64,000 nucleotides of DNA from Nocardioidaceae bacterium (GCA_025980475.1 JAICXL010000003.1:23289-87288), one strand, 5' to 3'. Positions 50,568 through 59,015 are shown, counted from the stretch's first letter. Notes: a model not told the origin generated them from the sequence alone. Translations and numbers: made by a program.

Positions 50568-51326
50568 ATGCGCGACCTCACCTACCCGGGCATCATCCTG
50601 ACCGGGAGGGCACTCTTCCGGGCGCTCGGCCTGCGCTTCCAGCTCAGCGGCACCGAGCACGTGCCCCGCGCCGGTGGCGCCCTGCTCGCCTTCAACCATG
50701 TCTCCTACGTCGACTTCATCCTCGGCGGCTACGCCGCGGTCCCGTCGAGGCGCCTGGTGCGCTTCATGGCGAAGAAGGAGATCTTCGACCATCCGGTGAT
50801 GGGTCCGGTGATGCGCTCGATGCACCACGTGCCGGTCGACCGGGCCGAGGGCGCCGCCTCGCTCGACCACGCGTTGGGGCTGCTGTCCGCAGGGGAGGTG
50901 GTGGGCATCTTCCCCGAGGCGACCATCTCCCGGTCCTTCGAGGTCAAGGGGCTCAAGTCGGGTGCGGTCCGGATCGCCGCTGCGGCGGGCGTGCCGCTGG
51001 TGCCGGTGGCGCTGTGGGGCACCCAGCGCATCGTCACCAAGGACCATCCCCGTGACCTGGGCCGGGGCAAGACGATCGCGATCAGGGTCGGCGAGCCGCT
51101 GCACCCGGCCGGCTCGGACCCGGCGGCCGAGACCGACGCGTTGCGGGTCCGGCTGGCCGGACTCGTGGACGAGGCGATCCGGGGCTATCCCGCGCGCGAG
51201 CAGCCGCCCGGCTCGTGGTGGTTGCCGGCGTCGTACGGCGGCTCCGCCCCAACTCCGGACGAGGCGCTCGCCCTCGACGCCGAGGAGCGCGAGCGCCGCC
51301 TGCGTCGGCGTTCCGGCCGCGCCTGA
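50568..51326 (+). CDS. 1-acyl-sn-glycerol-3-phosphate acyltransferase (PlsC-type)
   Basis: A 252-aa membrane-associated acyltransferase of phospholipid synthesis. Motif I (NHxxxxD) is FNHVSYVDFILGG; the later motifs are VPVDRAEG, GIFPEATISRSFEVKGLKSG (FPEG-like) and VPLVPVALWGTQ. ATG 50568 has GACGAT 7 nt upstream. The enormous 999-codon ORF in the track starts antisense to other genes; only this part is coding. Confidence 0.93.
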   Translation: MRDLTYPGIILTGRALFRALGLRFQLSGTEHVPRAGGALLAFNHVSYVDFILGGYAAVPSRRLVRFMAKKEIFDHPVMGPVMRSMHHVPVDRAEGAASLDHALGLLSAGEVVGIFPEATISRSFEVKGLKSGAVRIAAAAGVPLVPVALWGTQRIVTKDHPRDLGRGKTIAIRVGEPLHPAGSDPAAETDALRVRLAGLVDEAIRGYPAREQPPGSWWLPASYGGSAPTPDEALALDAEERERRLRRRSGRA

Positions 51327-51337
51327 CCCGCGTCACT

Positions 51338-51351
51338 CTTTGTCGACAAAG
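51338..51351. promoter_or_regulatory. CTTTGTCGACAAAG palindrome between plsC and parB
   Basis: A 14-bp perfect palindrome in an AT-rich 50-bp gap between convergent plsC and parB, followed by CAATTGATCGGCTTGTCGATTGATGG, which repeats TTGTCGA and ATTGAT. The core 12-mer also lies upstream of dnaB at 18359. Role unknown. Confidence 0.5.
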
Positions 51352-51377
51352 CAATTGATCGGCTTGTCGATTGATGG

Positions 51378-52328
51378 TCAGATCGGTCGGTCGTCACGGT
51401 TGCGCGGGTCGATGACCGCCACGATGCGCTCCAGGTCAGCGAGTGAGGCGAACTCGATCGCGATCCTGCCCTTGGCCTTGCCCAGGGTGACCTTGACCCG
51501 GGTGTCCAGGCGGTCGGAGAGCCGCTCGTTGAGCTCCTCGAGGCCCGGTGCGCTGGGCCGCCGTCCGCGCGCCCGAGGCTGGCCGTCCTCCTCGCCCGTC
51601 TCCCCCACGGTGACCAGCTCTTCCAGCCCGCGCACGGAGATGCCCTCGGCGACCACCCGCGCGGCGAGCCGGTCCTGGGCATCGGCGTCGGTGACCCCGA
51701 GCAGCGCCCGGGCATGCCCGGAGCTGAGCACGCCGGCCGCCACCCGCCGCTGGACAGCGGGCGAGAGCTTGAGCAGGCGCAGGGTGTTGCTGATCTGTGG
51801 CCGGCTGCGGCCGATCCGACCGGCCAGCTCGTCGTGGGTGCACCCGAAGTCGTCGAGCAGCTGTTGGTAGGCCGCTGCCTCCTCCAGCGGGTTCAGCTGG
51901 CTGCGGTGCAGGTTCTCCAGCAGCGCGTCGCGCAGCATCGCGGTGTCCTCGGTCTGCCGGACGATCGCCGGGATCGTGCCCAGACCGGCCTGCCGGCTGG
52001 CCCGCCACCGCCGCTCCCCCATGATCAGCTCGTAGCCCTCGGCGGCCGGACGCACCACCACCGGCTGCAGCAGCCCGACCTCGCGGATCGAGTGCACCAG
52101 CTCGGACATCGCCTCTTCGTCGAAGACCTCCCGCGGCTGCCGGGGGTTCGGGCTCACCGCGTCCACCGGGATCTCGGCGAACCACGCGCCGGCGACCGTG
52201 TCCACGGCGGGTGCTGCCGTCACCGTCGGTTCAGCGGGAGCGACGTCCTGGCTGGTGGGAATCAGCGAGCCGAGGCCCCGACCGAGTCCCCGTCGCGGAC
52301 GGGACGACTGGTCTGCGGGGGTGGTCAT
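51378..52328 (-). CDS. parB: Chromosome partitioning protein ParB
   Basis: A 316-aa CTP-dependent DNA clamp that loads at parS. Order: N-terminal ParA-interaction tail ([13 protein letters not shown]), CTPase motifs ([22 protein letters not shown]), HTH ([20 protein letters not shown]), and C-terminal dimerisation domain ([19 protein letters not shown]-like). The ATG overlaps the parA stop (ATGA). Confidence 0.97.
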   Translation of the reverse strand: MTTPADQSSRPRRGLGRGLGSLIPTSQDVAPAEPTVTAAPAVDTVAGAWFAEIPVDAVSPNPRQPREVFDEEAMSELVHSIREVGLLQPVVVRPAAEGYELIMGERRWRASRQAGLGTIPAIVRQTEDTAMLRDALLENLHRSQLNPLEEAAAYQQLLDDFGCTHDELAGRIGRSRPQISNTLRLLKLSPAVQRRVAAGVLSSGHARALLGVTDADAQDRLAARVVAEGISVRGLEELVTVGETGEEDGQPRARGRRPSAPGLEELNERLSDRLDTRVKVTLGKAKGRIAIEFASLADLERIVAVIDPRNRDDRPI

Positions 52329-53605
52329 GCGTCCGCTCCCTTCTCCTGCGAGACTCCGGCCGGGTGCCGGGTGGCCTTGTTGGTCCGGAGTGCCAGCTCG
52401 CGGGCGGCCTCGAGGTAGGACAGGGCTCCCGGCGAGCCAGGATCGTAGGTCATCACGCTCTGGCCGTAGCTGGGCGCCTCCGACACCCGCACCGAGCGGG
52501 GGATGGTGGTGCGCAGCACCGTGTCCGGGAAATGGTCACGCACCTCCTGCGCCACGCCGGCGGCGAGCTTGGTGCGGCTGTCGTACATCGTCACCAGGAT
52601 CGTGGAGATGTCCAGCCGCGGGTTCAGGTGGGTGCGCACCATCTCCACGGTCTCGACGAGCTGACCGAGGCCCTCGAGGGCGTAGTACTCCGCCTGGATC
52701 GGGATCAGCATCTCCGCTCCGGCCACCAGCGCGTTCAGGGTCAGCAGGCCGAGCGAGGGCGGGCAGTCGATCAGCACGTAGTCCAGCCTGTCCTCCCCCT
52801 CCGCGGTCACCGGCGGATGGGCTGCCAGGGCCTTGCGCAACCGGCCCTCCCGGGCCACCACGCTGACCAGCTCGATCTCCGCGCCGGCCAGGTCGATCGT
52901 CGCCGGCACCACCTCCAGGCCGGGAATGTCCGGATGTGATTGCAGAACTTCGGCGACGGGTGCGCCGTCGACCAGCACGTCATAGCTCGAGGGCGTCCCG
53001 CGGTGGTGCTCCACCGCGAGGGCGGTCGAGGCGTTGCCCTGGGGGTCCAGGTCGACCACCAGCACCCGCAGGCCGTGCTGGGCCAGGGCGGCGGCGAGGT
53101 TCACCGTGGTGGTGGTCTTGCCGACACCGCCCTTCTGGTTGGCGACCACCATCACCCGAGCCCGCGCGGGCCGCGGCAACGGCTCCCCGAACCGGCGGCC
53201 CTCGCGCACCATCAGCTGGTGCTGCACCGCCCTCGCCATCGGGGTGGAGCTGTCGTCGAAGCCAGCGGTCGCGGCGGCCACGTCAGCGGCTGTGCGCACT
53301 GCCGAGAGGGCCGCGTCTACGTCGTTGTGGTCCCCGCGCAGCGGCGGTGGCGTTTCACGTGAAACGATCACCGCCTCATCTTCTGCTCCCCCGACCGGAT
53401 CGGTGACCAACCCGGCCGGCGTTTCACGTGAAACCGGCTCCGAGCGCTCCCGAGCGCCCTGTGGAAAACCCCGGTCGAACTGTGGATTTCCACGCTCAAC
53501 AGCCCACCCCAGTCCGGTGGATAACCCTGAGCGGTCCCGGTCGCCAGTCGGACCCGCATCGGGCCAGCCGAGCCCCCCTTCATCCGGCTGCTGCTCCACC
53601 TTCAC
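52325..53605 (-). CDS. parA: Chromosome partitioning ATPase ParA
   Basis: A 426-aa Walker-type ATPase segregating origins with ParB. Deviant Walker [18 protein letters not shown], Walker A' [12 protein letters not shown] and [16 protein letters not shown]. The start is GTG 53605 overlapping the rsmG stop (GTGA), which gives a long N-terminal extension of about 150 residues before the ATPase. Within that extension two parS sites are read as VSRETP, as in Streptomyces ParA. A shorter start nearer MARAVQHQ is possible. Confidence 0.95.
   Translation of the reverse strand: MKVEQQPDEGGLGWPDAGPTGDRDRSGLSTGLGWAVERGNPQFDRGFPQGARERSEPVSRETPAGLVTDPVGGAEDEAVIVSRETPPPLRGDHNDVDAALSAVRTAADVAAATAGFDDSSTPMARAVQHQLMVREGRRFGEPLPRPARARVMVVANQKGGVGKTTTTVNLAAALAQHGLRVLVVDLDPQGNASTALAVEHHRGTPSSYDVLVDGAPVAEVLQSHPDIPGLEVVPATIDLAGAEIELVSVVAREGRLRKALAAHPPVTAEGEDRLDYVLIDCPPSLGLLTLNALVAGAEMLIPIQAEYYALEGLGQLVETVEMVRTHLNPRLDISTILVTMYDSRTKLAAGVAQEVRDHFPDTVLRTTIPRSVRVSEAPSYGQSVMTYDPGSPGALSYLEAARELALRTNKATRHPAGVSQEKGADA
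53352..53365. promoter_or_regulatory. parS centromere site 1 (in parA)
   Basis: GTTTCACGTGAAAC, the core of the conserved bacterial parS 16-mer, perfect palindrome; bound by ParB. It lies inside the parA N-terminal extension. Confidence 0.95.
53421..53434. promoter_or_regulatory. parS centromere site 2 (in parA)
   Basis: Second perfect GTTTCACGTGAAAC, 69 bp from site 1 and also inside the parA coding extension. Confidence 0.95.
53460..53524. promoter_or_regulatory. DnaA-box-like cluster in parA 5' coding sequence
   Basis: TGTGGAAAA (53460), TGTGGATTT (53481) and GGTGGATAA (53516) are same-orientation relatives of the reverse DnaA box TGTGGAtAA; the first two are 21 bp apart. They lie next to the parS pair. 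Weak matches; DnaA binding is inference. Confidence 0.4.
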
Positions 53606-54258
53606 GCTCCTCGCCCCTCGTCCTTCACCACACGTACCACAGTCACCGGTGGTTCCACCACGCCGCGACCGGCGGTCAGGACCGCCACCTGACGTCCGCC
53701 GAGGCGCTGCAGCACCCCGCGGGCGACGGCCACCTCCTCGGCCGCCGACGAGCCTTTCATGGCCAGCATCAGGCCGCCACGGCGGACCAGCGGGAGGGAC
53801 CAGCCGGCGAGTCGGGCCAGCGGTGCGACGGCGCGGGAAGTGACCGCGTCGTACTCGAGCCTTCCGTGCAGCTCCTCAGCACGAGCCCGACGGACCTCGA
53901 CGTTGTCGAGCGCCAGCGCGACGACCACCTCGTCGAGGAACCGCGTACGCCGCAGCAGCGGCTCCACCAGGGTCACGGCGAGATCGGGCCGCCGGATCGC
54001 CAGCGCGATGCCCGGCAGGCCGGCGCCCGAGCCGAGGTCGGCCACCGTCGCCGCGGCAGGCAGCAGGTCGGCCACCACCGCGCAGTTGAGCAGGTGCCGG
54101 TCCCACAGCCGCGGGGCCTCCCTGGGCCCGATCAGGCCGCGATCGATCCCCTCGCCGGCCAACCGGACGGCATAGGCCTCCGCCAGCGGCAGCCGGGTAG
54201 CGAACACCCCCTGCGCCGCCGCGGGCACAGGGGGTGTTTCACGTGAAACGTCGGCCAT
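53602..54258 (-). CDS. rsmG: 16S rRNA (guanine527-N7)-methyltransferase RsmG (GidB)
   Basis: A 218-aa SAM-dependent methyltransferase. It shows IGPREAPRLWDRHLLNCAVV, the SAM loop VADLGSGAGLPGIALAI, TLVEPLLRRTRFL and VTSRAVAPLARLAGW. The N-terminus (ADVSRETPP) is encoded by parS site 3. The ATG is at 54258; earlier ORF codons overlap jag. Loss of this enzyme is known to give low-level streptomycin resistance in other bacteria. Confidence 0.95.
   Translation of the reverse strand: MADVSRETPPVPAAAQGVFATRLPLAEAYAVRLAGEGIDRGLIGPREAPRLWDRHLLNCAVVADLLPAAATVADLGSGAGLPGIALAIRRPDLAVTLVEPLLRRTRFLDEVVVALALDNVEVRRARAEELHGRLEYDAVTSRAVAPLARLAGWSLPLVRRGGLMLAMKGSSAAEEVAVARGVLQRLGGRQVAVLTAGRGVVEPPVTVVRVVKDEGRGA
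54236..54249. promoter_or_regulatory. parS centromere site 3 (in rsmG)
   Basis: Third perfect GTTTCACGTGAAAC (preceded by T, followed by G), at codons 4-8 of rsmG and about 800 bp from the parA pair. Confidence 0.95.
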
Positions 54259-54280
54259 CAGTCCGCCACCCCGGGCAGGA

Positions 54281-54916
54281 TCACGCCGGAAGCACCACGA
54301 CGCGGCGCCGCGGCTCCACGCCCTCGGACTCGGAGACGAGCCCGGCCGCGGCCACCACGTCATGCACGACCTTGCGCTCGAAGGGGCTCATCGGCTCCAG
54401 CTCGGCCCGCTCACCGGTTTCTCGAACCCGGGCCACCACCTCAGCGGCCTGCTGCTCCAACTGTGCCCGCCGCGAGGCCCGGTGGCCCGAGATGTCCAGC
54501 ATCAGCCGGGAGCGTTCGCCGGTCTCGCGATAGACGGCAAGCCGGGTCAGTTCCTGGAGCGCCTCGAGCACCTCGCCGTCGGCACCCACCAGTTGGGGCA
54601 GCTCGGCGCCGACGACGGAGACCGTCGCGCGGTCACCTTCGACGTCGAGGTCGATGTCGCCGTCGAGATCGGCGATCTCGAGCAGCTCCTCCAGGTAGTC
54701 CGCGGCGATGTCGCCCTCGGCCTCCAGCCGTTGGACGCGCTTGGACTGCTCGCCCGGGCCCGCCTGGACCACAGCACCCTGCTCGGGCTCCTCGTCAGGG
54801 TCGAGCGCGACCTCGGCGGAGTCGTCGGGCTCGATCGCGGCGCCCTCAGCCATGGGCGCCTCGTCGTCTCGGGCGCGGGCAGGTTCGCCCGTCGGATCAC
54901 TCACTTGCTCGCTCAA
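54281..54916 (-). CDS. jag: Jag/KhpB-type RNA-binding protein (KH-R3H)
   Basis: A 211-aa protein. An acidic N-terminus (DDSAEVALDPDEEPEQG) precedes a Jag KH domain (YLEELLEIADLDGDIDLDVE, VGADGEVLEALQELTRLAVY) and a C-terminal R3H domain (MSPFERKVVHDVVAAAGLVS with EGVEPRRRVV). The track start is TTG 54916 overlapping the yidC stop; GTG 54904 is an alternative. Downstream of yidC as usual. Confidence 0.93.
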   Translation of the reverse strand: MSEQVSDPTGEPARARDDEAPMAEGAAIEPDDSAEVALDPDEEPEQGAVVQAGPGEQSKRVQRLEAEGDIAADYLEELLEIADLDGDIDLDVEGDRATVSVVGAELPQLVGADGEVLEALQELTRLAVYRETGERSRLMLDISGHRASRRAQLEQQAAEVVARVRETGERAELEPMSPFERKVVHDVVAAAGLVSESEGVEPRRRVVVLPA

Positions 54917-56085
54917 TGGTCATCTCCCTTGTCTCGGGGCTTGCCTCTGGGCTTGTCCCCCGGTTTGTCCCGAGGCCTGCCCGGGGAGGTACCTGGGGGG
55001 GTGCGTCGGGGTCTGTCCTGGCGATCGCTGCCACCGCTGGCCGACGCTGCGCCGTCACCGTCGCTGTCGGCCGGGCCCTCGCCCGGTGGGCGCCCGCCGG
55101 CGGGCCCAGCGGACTTCTTCCGCTGCTGGCGCGACTGACGCCGGGGCTGCTGACGCTGGGCGGGCCGCCGGTCAGCCTTGTCCTGCACCGCGGTGGCGGT
55201 CTGGCCGCCGGTCTGCGTCTCGGCCTCCGCCAGGTCGCCGGACGTGCCGCGCCGGCCGGACTTGTCGGCGTCACGCTTCTGCTTCGCGGCGAACGCCGGC
55301 GTCCCTGGGGCGGGGTTGTTGCGGATCACGTAGAACTGCTGGCACATCGTCCAGATGTTGGAGGTGGTCCAGTAGAAGAGCACCCCGATCGGGAAGGCGA
55401 TGCCACCGACACCGAAGACCAGCGGCAGCACGTAGAGGAGCATCTTCTGCTGCTGGGCATACTGCCCGGTCATCGCTCCCGGGGGCATGTTCTTGGCCAT
55501 CAGCTGGCGCTGGGTCATGAAGGTGGTCGCGATCATCAGCACCACCAGCACGCCGGCGGCGATCTTGACGCTGATGTGGCCGCCGTCGTTGGTGAAGCTC
55601 GCCGACAGGGTGCCACCGAAGAACGGCGCGTTGGCGAAGCTCTTCGCCAGCGTCTGGGTCAGCACGCCGTGGCCCTGGTGCTCCTGGCCCGCGGCGTGGT
55701 CGATCAGCCGGAACAGCGCCCAGAAGATCGGCATCTGCACCAGCAGCGGTAAGCAGGAGGCCAGCGGATTGGTGCCGGTCTCCTTGTAGAGCGCCATCGT
55801 CTCCTGGGCGAGCCGCTCGCGGTCGTGGCCGTACTTCTTCTGCAGCTCCTTGACCTTCGGCTGCAACAGCTGCATGTTGCGCGAGGACTTGATCTGCTTG
55901 ACGAACAACGGGATGAGCGCCGCGCGGATCACTAGCGTCAGTCCTACGATCGACAGGCCCCAGGCCCAGCTCGACCCGGGCTCGAAGACCTTGCCCAGCA
56001 CCTCATGGAAGCCGACCAGCACCACCGAGATCAGGTAGTACAGCGGCGTCATGATGAAGCTGCCGATCTGGCTGAAGAAGGACAC
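54913..56085 (-). CDS. yidC: Membrane protein insertase YidC
   Basis: A 390-aa Oxa1/YidC insertase. Gram-positive-type core with LTLVIRAALIPLFVKQIKSS (conserved Arg), LQKKYGHDRERLAQETMALY, TNPLASCLPLLVQMPIFWAL and IGVLFYWTTSNIWTMCQQ, then a long basic/acidic C-terminal tail (RQQPRRQSRQQRKKSAG). GTG start directly after the yidD stop, with GAGGAG inside yidD as ribosome site. Confidence 0.96.
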   Translation of the reverse strand: MSFFSQIGSFIMTPLYYLISVVLVGFHEVLGKVFEPGSSWAWGLSIVGLTLVIRAALIPLFVKQIKSSRNMQLLQPKVKELQKKYGHDRERLAQETMALYKETGTNPLASCLPLLVQMPIFWALFRLIDHAAGQEHQGHGVLTQTLAKSFANAPFFGGTLSASFTNDGGHISVKIAAGVLVVLMIATTFMTQRQLMAKNMPPGAMTGQYAQQQKMLLYVLPLVFGVGGIAFPIGVLFYWTTSNIWTMCQQFYVIRNNPAPGTPAFAAKQKRDADKSGRRGTSGDLAEAETQTGGQTATAVQDKADRRPAQRQQPRRQSRQQRKKSAGPAGGRPPGEGPADSDGDGAASASGGSDRQDRPRRTPPGTSPGRPRDKPGDKPRGKPRDKGDDH

Positions 56086-56340
56086 TCAGACTCCTCGAGT
56101 CATGGAGGACGAAGCTGGAGGAACCGGGTCATAGCCCCCGGCAGCCCACGGGTGGCAGCGCGCCAGTCGGCGGATCGCCAGCCAGCTGCCCCGGATGCTG
56201 CCGTGAACGGTGACCGCCTCGAGCGCGTAGGTCGAGCAGGACGGGTGGTAGCGGCACACCTGGCCGTAGAGCGGGCTGATGAGTAGCCGGTAGCACCTGA
56301 GCAGTCCGATGAGCAGGTAGCGGACCGGGTCGTACCTCAT
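56086..56340 (-). CDS. yidD: Membrane protein insertion efficiency factor YidD
   Basis: An 84-aa protein, typical for the family, with [20 protein letters not shown] and [35 protein letters not shown] (conserved cysteines). The ATG overlaps the rnpA stop (ATGA). Sits between rnpA and yidC. Confidence 0.96.
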   Translation of the reverse strand: MRYDPVRYLLIGLLRCYRLLISPLYGQVCRYHPSCSTYALEAVTVHGSIRGSWLAIRRLARCHPWAAGGYDPVPPASSSMTRGV

Positions 56341-56714
56341 GTCGGCACCCGGCAGAGCAGCTGGTCGAGCTCGGCACCCAGGGAGGCGTAGGACGCCGTC
56401 CCTGCGGTCGGCAGTGCCCGGACCACGAGCATGCCCGAGGACGGCAGCGAGCCCGGGAGAGAACACAGTCGCTCCCGGAGCAGATGGCGGAGTCGTCGTT
56501 TCACGAGGTTGCGGGTGACCGCCGGACCGACCGCCCTGGAGACCACGAAGCCGATCCGGAGGGGTTCGCCGGGATCCGGCCCGGAACCGGGCGCCGGCTC
56601 CGGCGGCGGGTAGAGCAGGTGGAGCACCAGCAGCGGACCACCCACCCGTCGCCCGCGGCGGACCACGGTGCGGAAGTCGGCAGAGGGTCGCAGCCGGTGA
56701 CGAGGGGGCAGCAC
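56337..56714 (-). CDS. rnpA: Ribonuclease P protein component
   Basis: A 125-aa basic protein cofactor for tRNA 5' processing. It shows [40 protein letters not shown] and [11 protein letters not shown], the RNP signature. GTG start, 15 bp after rpmH. The RNA subunit gene is not in this window. Confidence 0.96.
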   Translation of the reverse strand: MLPPRHRLRPSADFRTVVRRGRRVGGPLLVLHLLYPPPEPAPGSGPDPGEPLRIGFVVSRAVGPAVTRNLVKRRLRHLLRERLCSLPGSLPSSGMLVVRALPTAGTASYASLGAELDQLLCRVPT

Positions 56715-56729
56715 ATCCGGCCGGCCGGC

Positions 56730-56867
56730 TCAGGCGGCCAGTCGGTTGCGGCCCTTGCGACGGCGGTTGGACAGGACGGCGCGCCCGGCACGGGTGCGCA
56801 TCCGCAGGCGGAAGCCGTGGACCTTGTGCCGGCGACGGTTGTTCGGCTGGAACGTACGCTTGCTCAC
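56730..56867 (-). CDS. rpmH: 50S ribosomal protein L34
   Basis: 45 aa, [20 protein letters not shown] and [22 protein letters not shown] start with GGAGAGAG upstream. First gene of the rpmH-rnpA-yidD-yidC-jag-rsmG-parA-parB run, divergent from dnaA. The track ORF extends too far upstream. Confidence 0.98.
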   Translation of the reverse strand: MSKRTFQPNNRRRHKVHGFRLRMRTRAGRAVLSNRRRKGRNRLAA

Positions 56868-57464
56868 GAGCTCTCTCCAGTGGCGGGGATGGGAACAGTC
56901 CGCGGACCGGGTCGGGAGACACGTGGTCACCAGCTGAGGAGTCAACTGGCACCGCGCCCCCACGCACCTGGGTCGTGGACATGCGGCACCGGTCGACACC
57001 GGTCTCGACTGCACCACGGTACGCGGTCGGCCAAGCCGGGGTCAATTTCACCAACCGCCGCAGGCTGGGTGGTGCAAACCTCGCAGGATGCCAGTCCGTC
57101 ACCGGCATGTCGGTGCGACACGCCGCGCCGGGTCGAAGTTGCTCGCCGAACCTGTGGAGAACCGGTTGATCGACGGGCCCGATGGTTGTTAGCGTCCGAA
57201 CACCGGTCGCCAGTCGACACCACCGGCCAACCGGATCCGGGACGCGCAGCAGCAACTGCCGCTGACCCCTGGAATCCGGCGCTGACCAGCGCAGATGCAT
57301 GTCGTCTCCGGGTCAGCGCACGCTTCCGGGCGTGGGACGCCGACGGCACCGGTGATGCTGCACAACCTGTGGACAAACGTGTGGACAATGCCCGCCCGCG
57401 GGCACCCCGCCCACGTGTTCGGCCACCCGCCGATCACCGAACCAACGAGGGGAGCGCGAACCGC
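56868..57464. promoter_or_regulatory. rpmH-dnaA intergenic region with DnaA boxes
   Basis: This 597-bp gap has no credible gene. It contains TGTGGAGAA (57153-57161) and two perfect TGTGGACAA boxes at 57368-57376 and 57380-57388, 12 bp apart in the same orientation, about 80-95 bp before the dnaA start. They suit DnaA autoregulation or form part of a bipartite origin. Promoters for both divergent genes must lie here; none is clear enough to assign. Confidence 0.7.
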
Positions 57465-59015
57465 GTGGAGGCAACCAATCCGGCCAGGGACGCGCTGGCG
57501 CGGCTGTGGCCGTTGATCATCGAGAACGTCGCCCCCAACCAGCGGGTCTGGCTCACCGCCAGCCAGCCGGTGATGCTCGCGGAGAACACGGCCGTGATCG
57601 CGGTGCCCAACGAGTTCACCCGCAACCAGCTCGAGGGCCGGCTCCGCACCCGCCTGGAGGACGCGCTCAGCGAACGCCTCGGCAAGCCGATCCGGATCGC
57701 GGTGAGCGTCGACGAGTCCCTCGACCAGCGACCGGTGACCACCCAGCCGCCGGCTCCCGGCCAGGTGCCCGGTGGGGTGCCGGGTCAGTTGCCGGGCCAG
57801 GTGCCGGGCCAGGTGCCGGGCCAGGTGCCCGGCCAGGCGGTTGCCAACGGCACCCGGCCGGCGCAGCCGGCTCCCGACAGCCCGCTGCCGAAGGTTGATC
57901 TGTCGACAAGTCCACTCAGCGACTTGTCGACGAATGCCCACCTGCACGGCGGGGCCAGCCTGACCACCGGCATCCCGGACAGCCCGCTGAACCCCCGGTA
58001 CAGCTTCGAGACCTTCGTGATCGGCTCCTCCAACCGCTTCGCCCACGCCGCCGCGGTGGCGGTCGCCGAGGCGCCGGGGATGGCCTACAACCCGCTGCTC
58101 GTCTACGGGGATTCCGGCCTGGGCAAGACCCACCTGCTGCACGCGATCGGCCACTACGTGCGCAGCCTCTACACCGGCGCCAAGATCCGCTACGTCTCCT
58201 CCGAGGCGTTCACCAACGACGTGATCAACGCGATCAAGGACGCCAATACCGCCGCCCTGCAGCGGCGGTACCGCGACGTGGACGTGCTGCTCATCGACGA
58301 CATCCAGTTCCTCGAAGGCAAGCAGCAGACCCAGGAGGAGTTCTTCCACACCTTCAACACGTTGCACAACGCCAACAAGCAGATCGTGATCAGCTCCGAC
58401 CGGCCGCCCAAGCGGCTGACCCAGCTCGAGGACCGGCTGCGCAATCGGTTCGAGTGGGGGCTGCTGACCGACGTGCAGCCGCCCGACCTCGAGACCAGGA
58501 TCGCGATCTTGCGCAAGAAGGCGGCCGCCGAGCGGCTCAGCGCGCCGCCGGACGTGCTGGAGTTCATCGCCAGCCGGATCCAGACCAACATCCGTGAGCT
58601 CGAAGGTGCCCTGATCCGGGTGACCGCGTTCGCGAGCATCAACCGTCAGGAGGTCGACCTGACCCTGGCCGAGATCGTGCTCAAGGACCTGATCCCCGAG
58701 GGCGGGGAGCCCGAGGTGACCGCGGGACTGATCATCGCCCAGACCGCGTCGTACTTCGGCTACTCGATCGACGACCTGTGCGGCCCGAGCCGGACCCGTG
58801 CGCTGGTCACCGCCCGGCAGATCGCGATGTACCTCTGCCGGGAGCTCACCGAGCTGTCGCTGCCCAAGATCGGCCAGCAGTTCGGCGGCCGCGACCACAC
58901 CACGGTGATGAACGCCGACCGCCGGATCCGCAAGGACCTCGCCGAGCGCCGCAACGTCTTCCACCAGGTCACCGAGCTCACCACCCGGATCAAGCAGCAG
59001 GCGAAGCAGGCCTAG
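57465..59015 (+). CDS. dnaA: Chromosomal replication initiator DnaA
   Basis: 516 aa. Domain I (about 1-85, LWPLIIENVAPNQRVWLTAS), a variable domain II with Gly/Gln/Val/Pro repeats and VDLSTSPLSDLST, AAA+ domain III (Walker A GDSGLGKTH near 218, Walker B VLLIDDIQFL, SSDRPPKRL), and domain IV (GGRDHTTVMNADRRIRKDL). The GTG at 57465 is preceded by GAGGGGAG; the ORF's upstream 326 codons are antisense to rnpA and rpmH. Confidence 0.98.
   Translation: MEATNPARDALARLWPLIIENVAPNQRVWLTASQPVMLAENTAVIAVPNEFTRNQLEGRLRTRLEDALSERLGKPIRIAVSVDESLDQRPVTTQPPAPGQVPGGVPGQLPGQVPGQVPGQVPGQAVANGTRPAQPAPDSPLPKVDLSTSPLSDLSTNAHLHGGASLTTGIPDSPLNPRYSFETFVIGSSNRFAHAAAVAVAEAPGMAYNPLLVYGDSGLGKTHLLHAIGHYVRSLYTGAKIRYVSSEAFTNDVINAIKDANTAALQRRYRDVDVLLIDDIQFLEGKQQTQEEFFHTFNTLHNANKQIVISSDRPPKRLTQLEDRLRNRFEWGLLTDVQPPDLETRIAILRKKAAAERLSAPPDVLEFIASRIQTNIRELEGALIRVTAFASINRQEVDLTLAEIVLKDLIPEGGEPEVTAGLIIAQTASYFGYSIDDLCGPSRTRALVTARQIAMYLCRELTELSLPKIGQQFGGRDHTTVMNADRRIRKDLAERRNVFHQVTELTTRIKQQAKQA
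57762..57833 (+). repeat. Six-unit 12-bp tandem repeat in dnaA domain II
   Basis: Units of CAGGTGCCGGGC with one- to two-base variations encode GQVPG-type repeats in the flexible linker between domains I and III. In-frame, so copy number could vary without breaking the protein. Confidence 0.9.
57902..57931 (+). repeat. 11-bp inverted repeat inside the dnaA linker coding sequence
   Basis: GTCGACAAGTC-CACTCAGC-GACTTGTCGAC is a perfect 11-bp stem with an 8-nt loop, encoding STSPLSDLST. Its TTGTCGA core resembles the palindromes at 18359 and 51338. Confidence 0.85.

Noticed and set aside
48327-51326. 999-codon + strand ORF
   Set aside because: Only its last 252 codons (plsC) show a protein family; the rest is antisense to the GNAT and aminotransferase genes with shadow composition.
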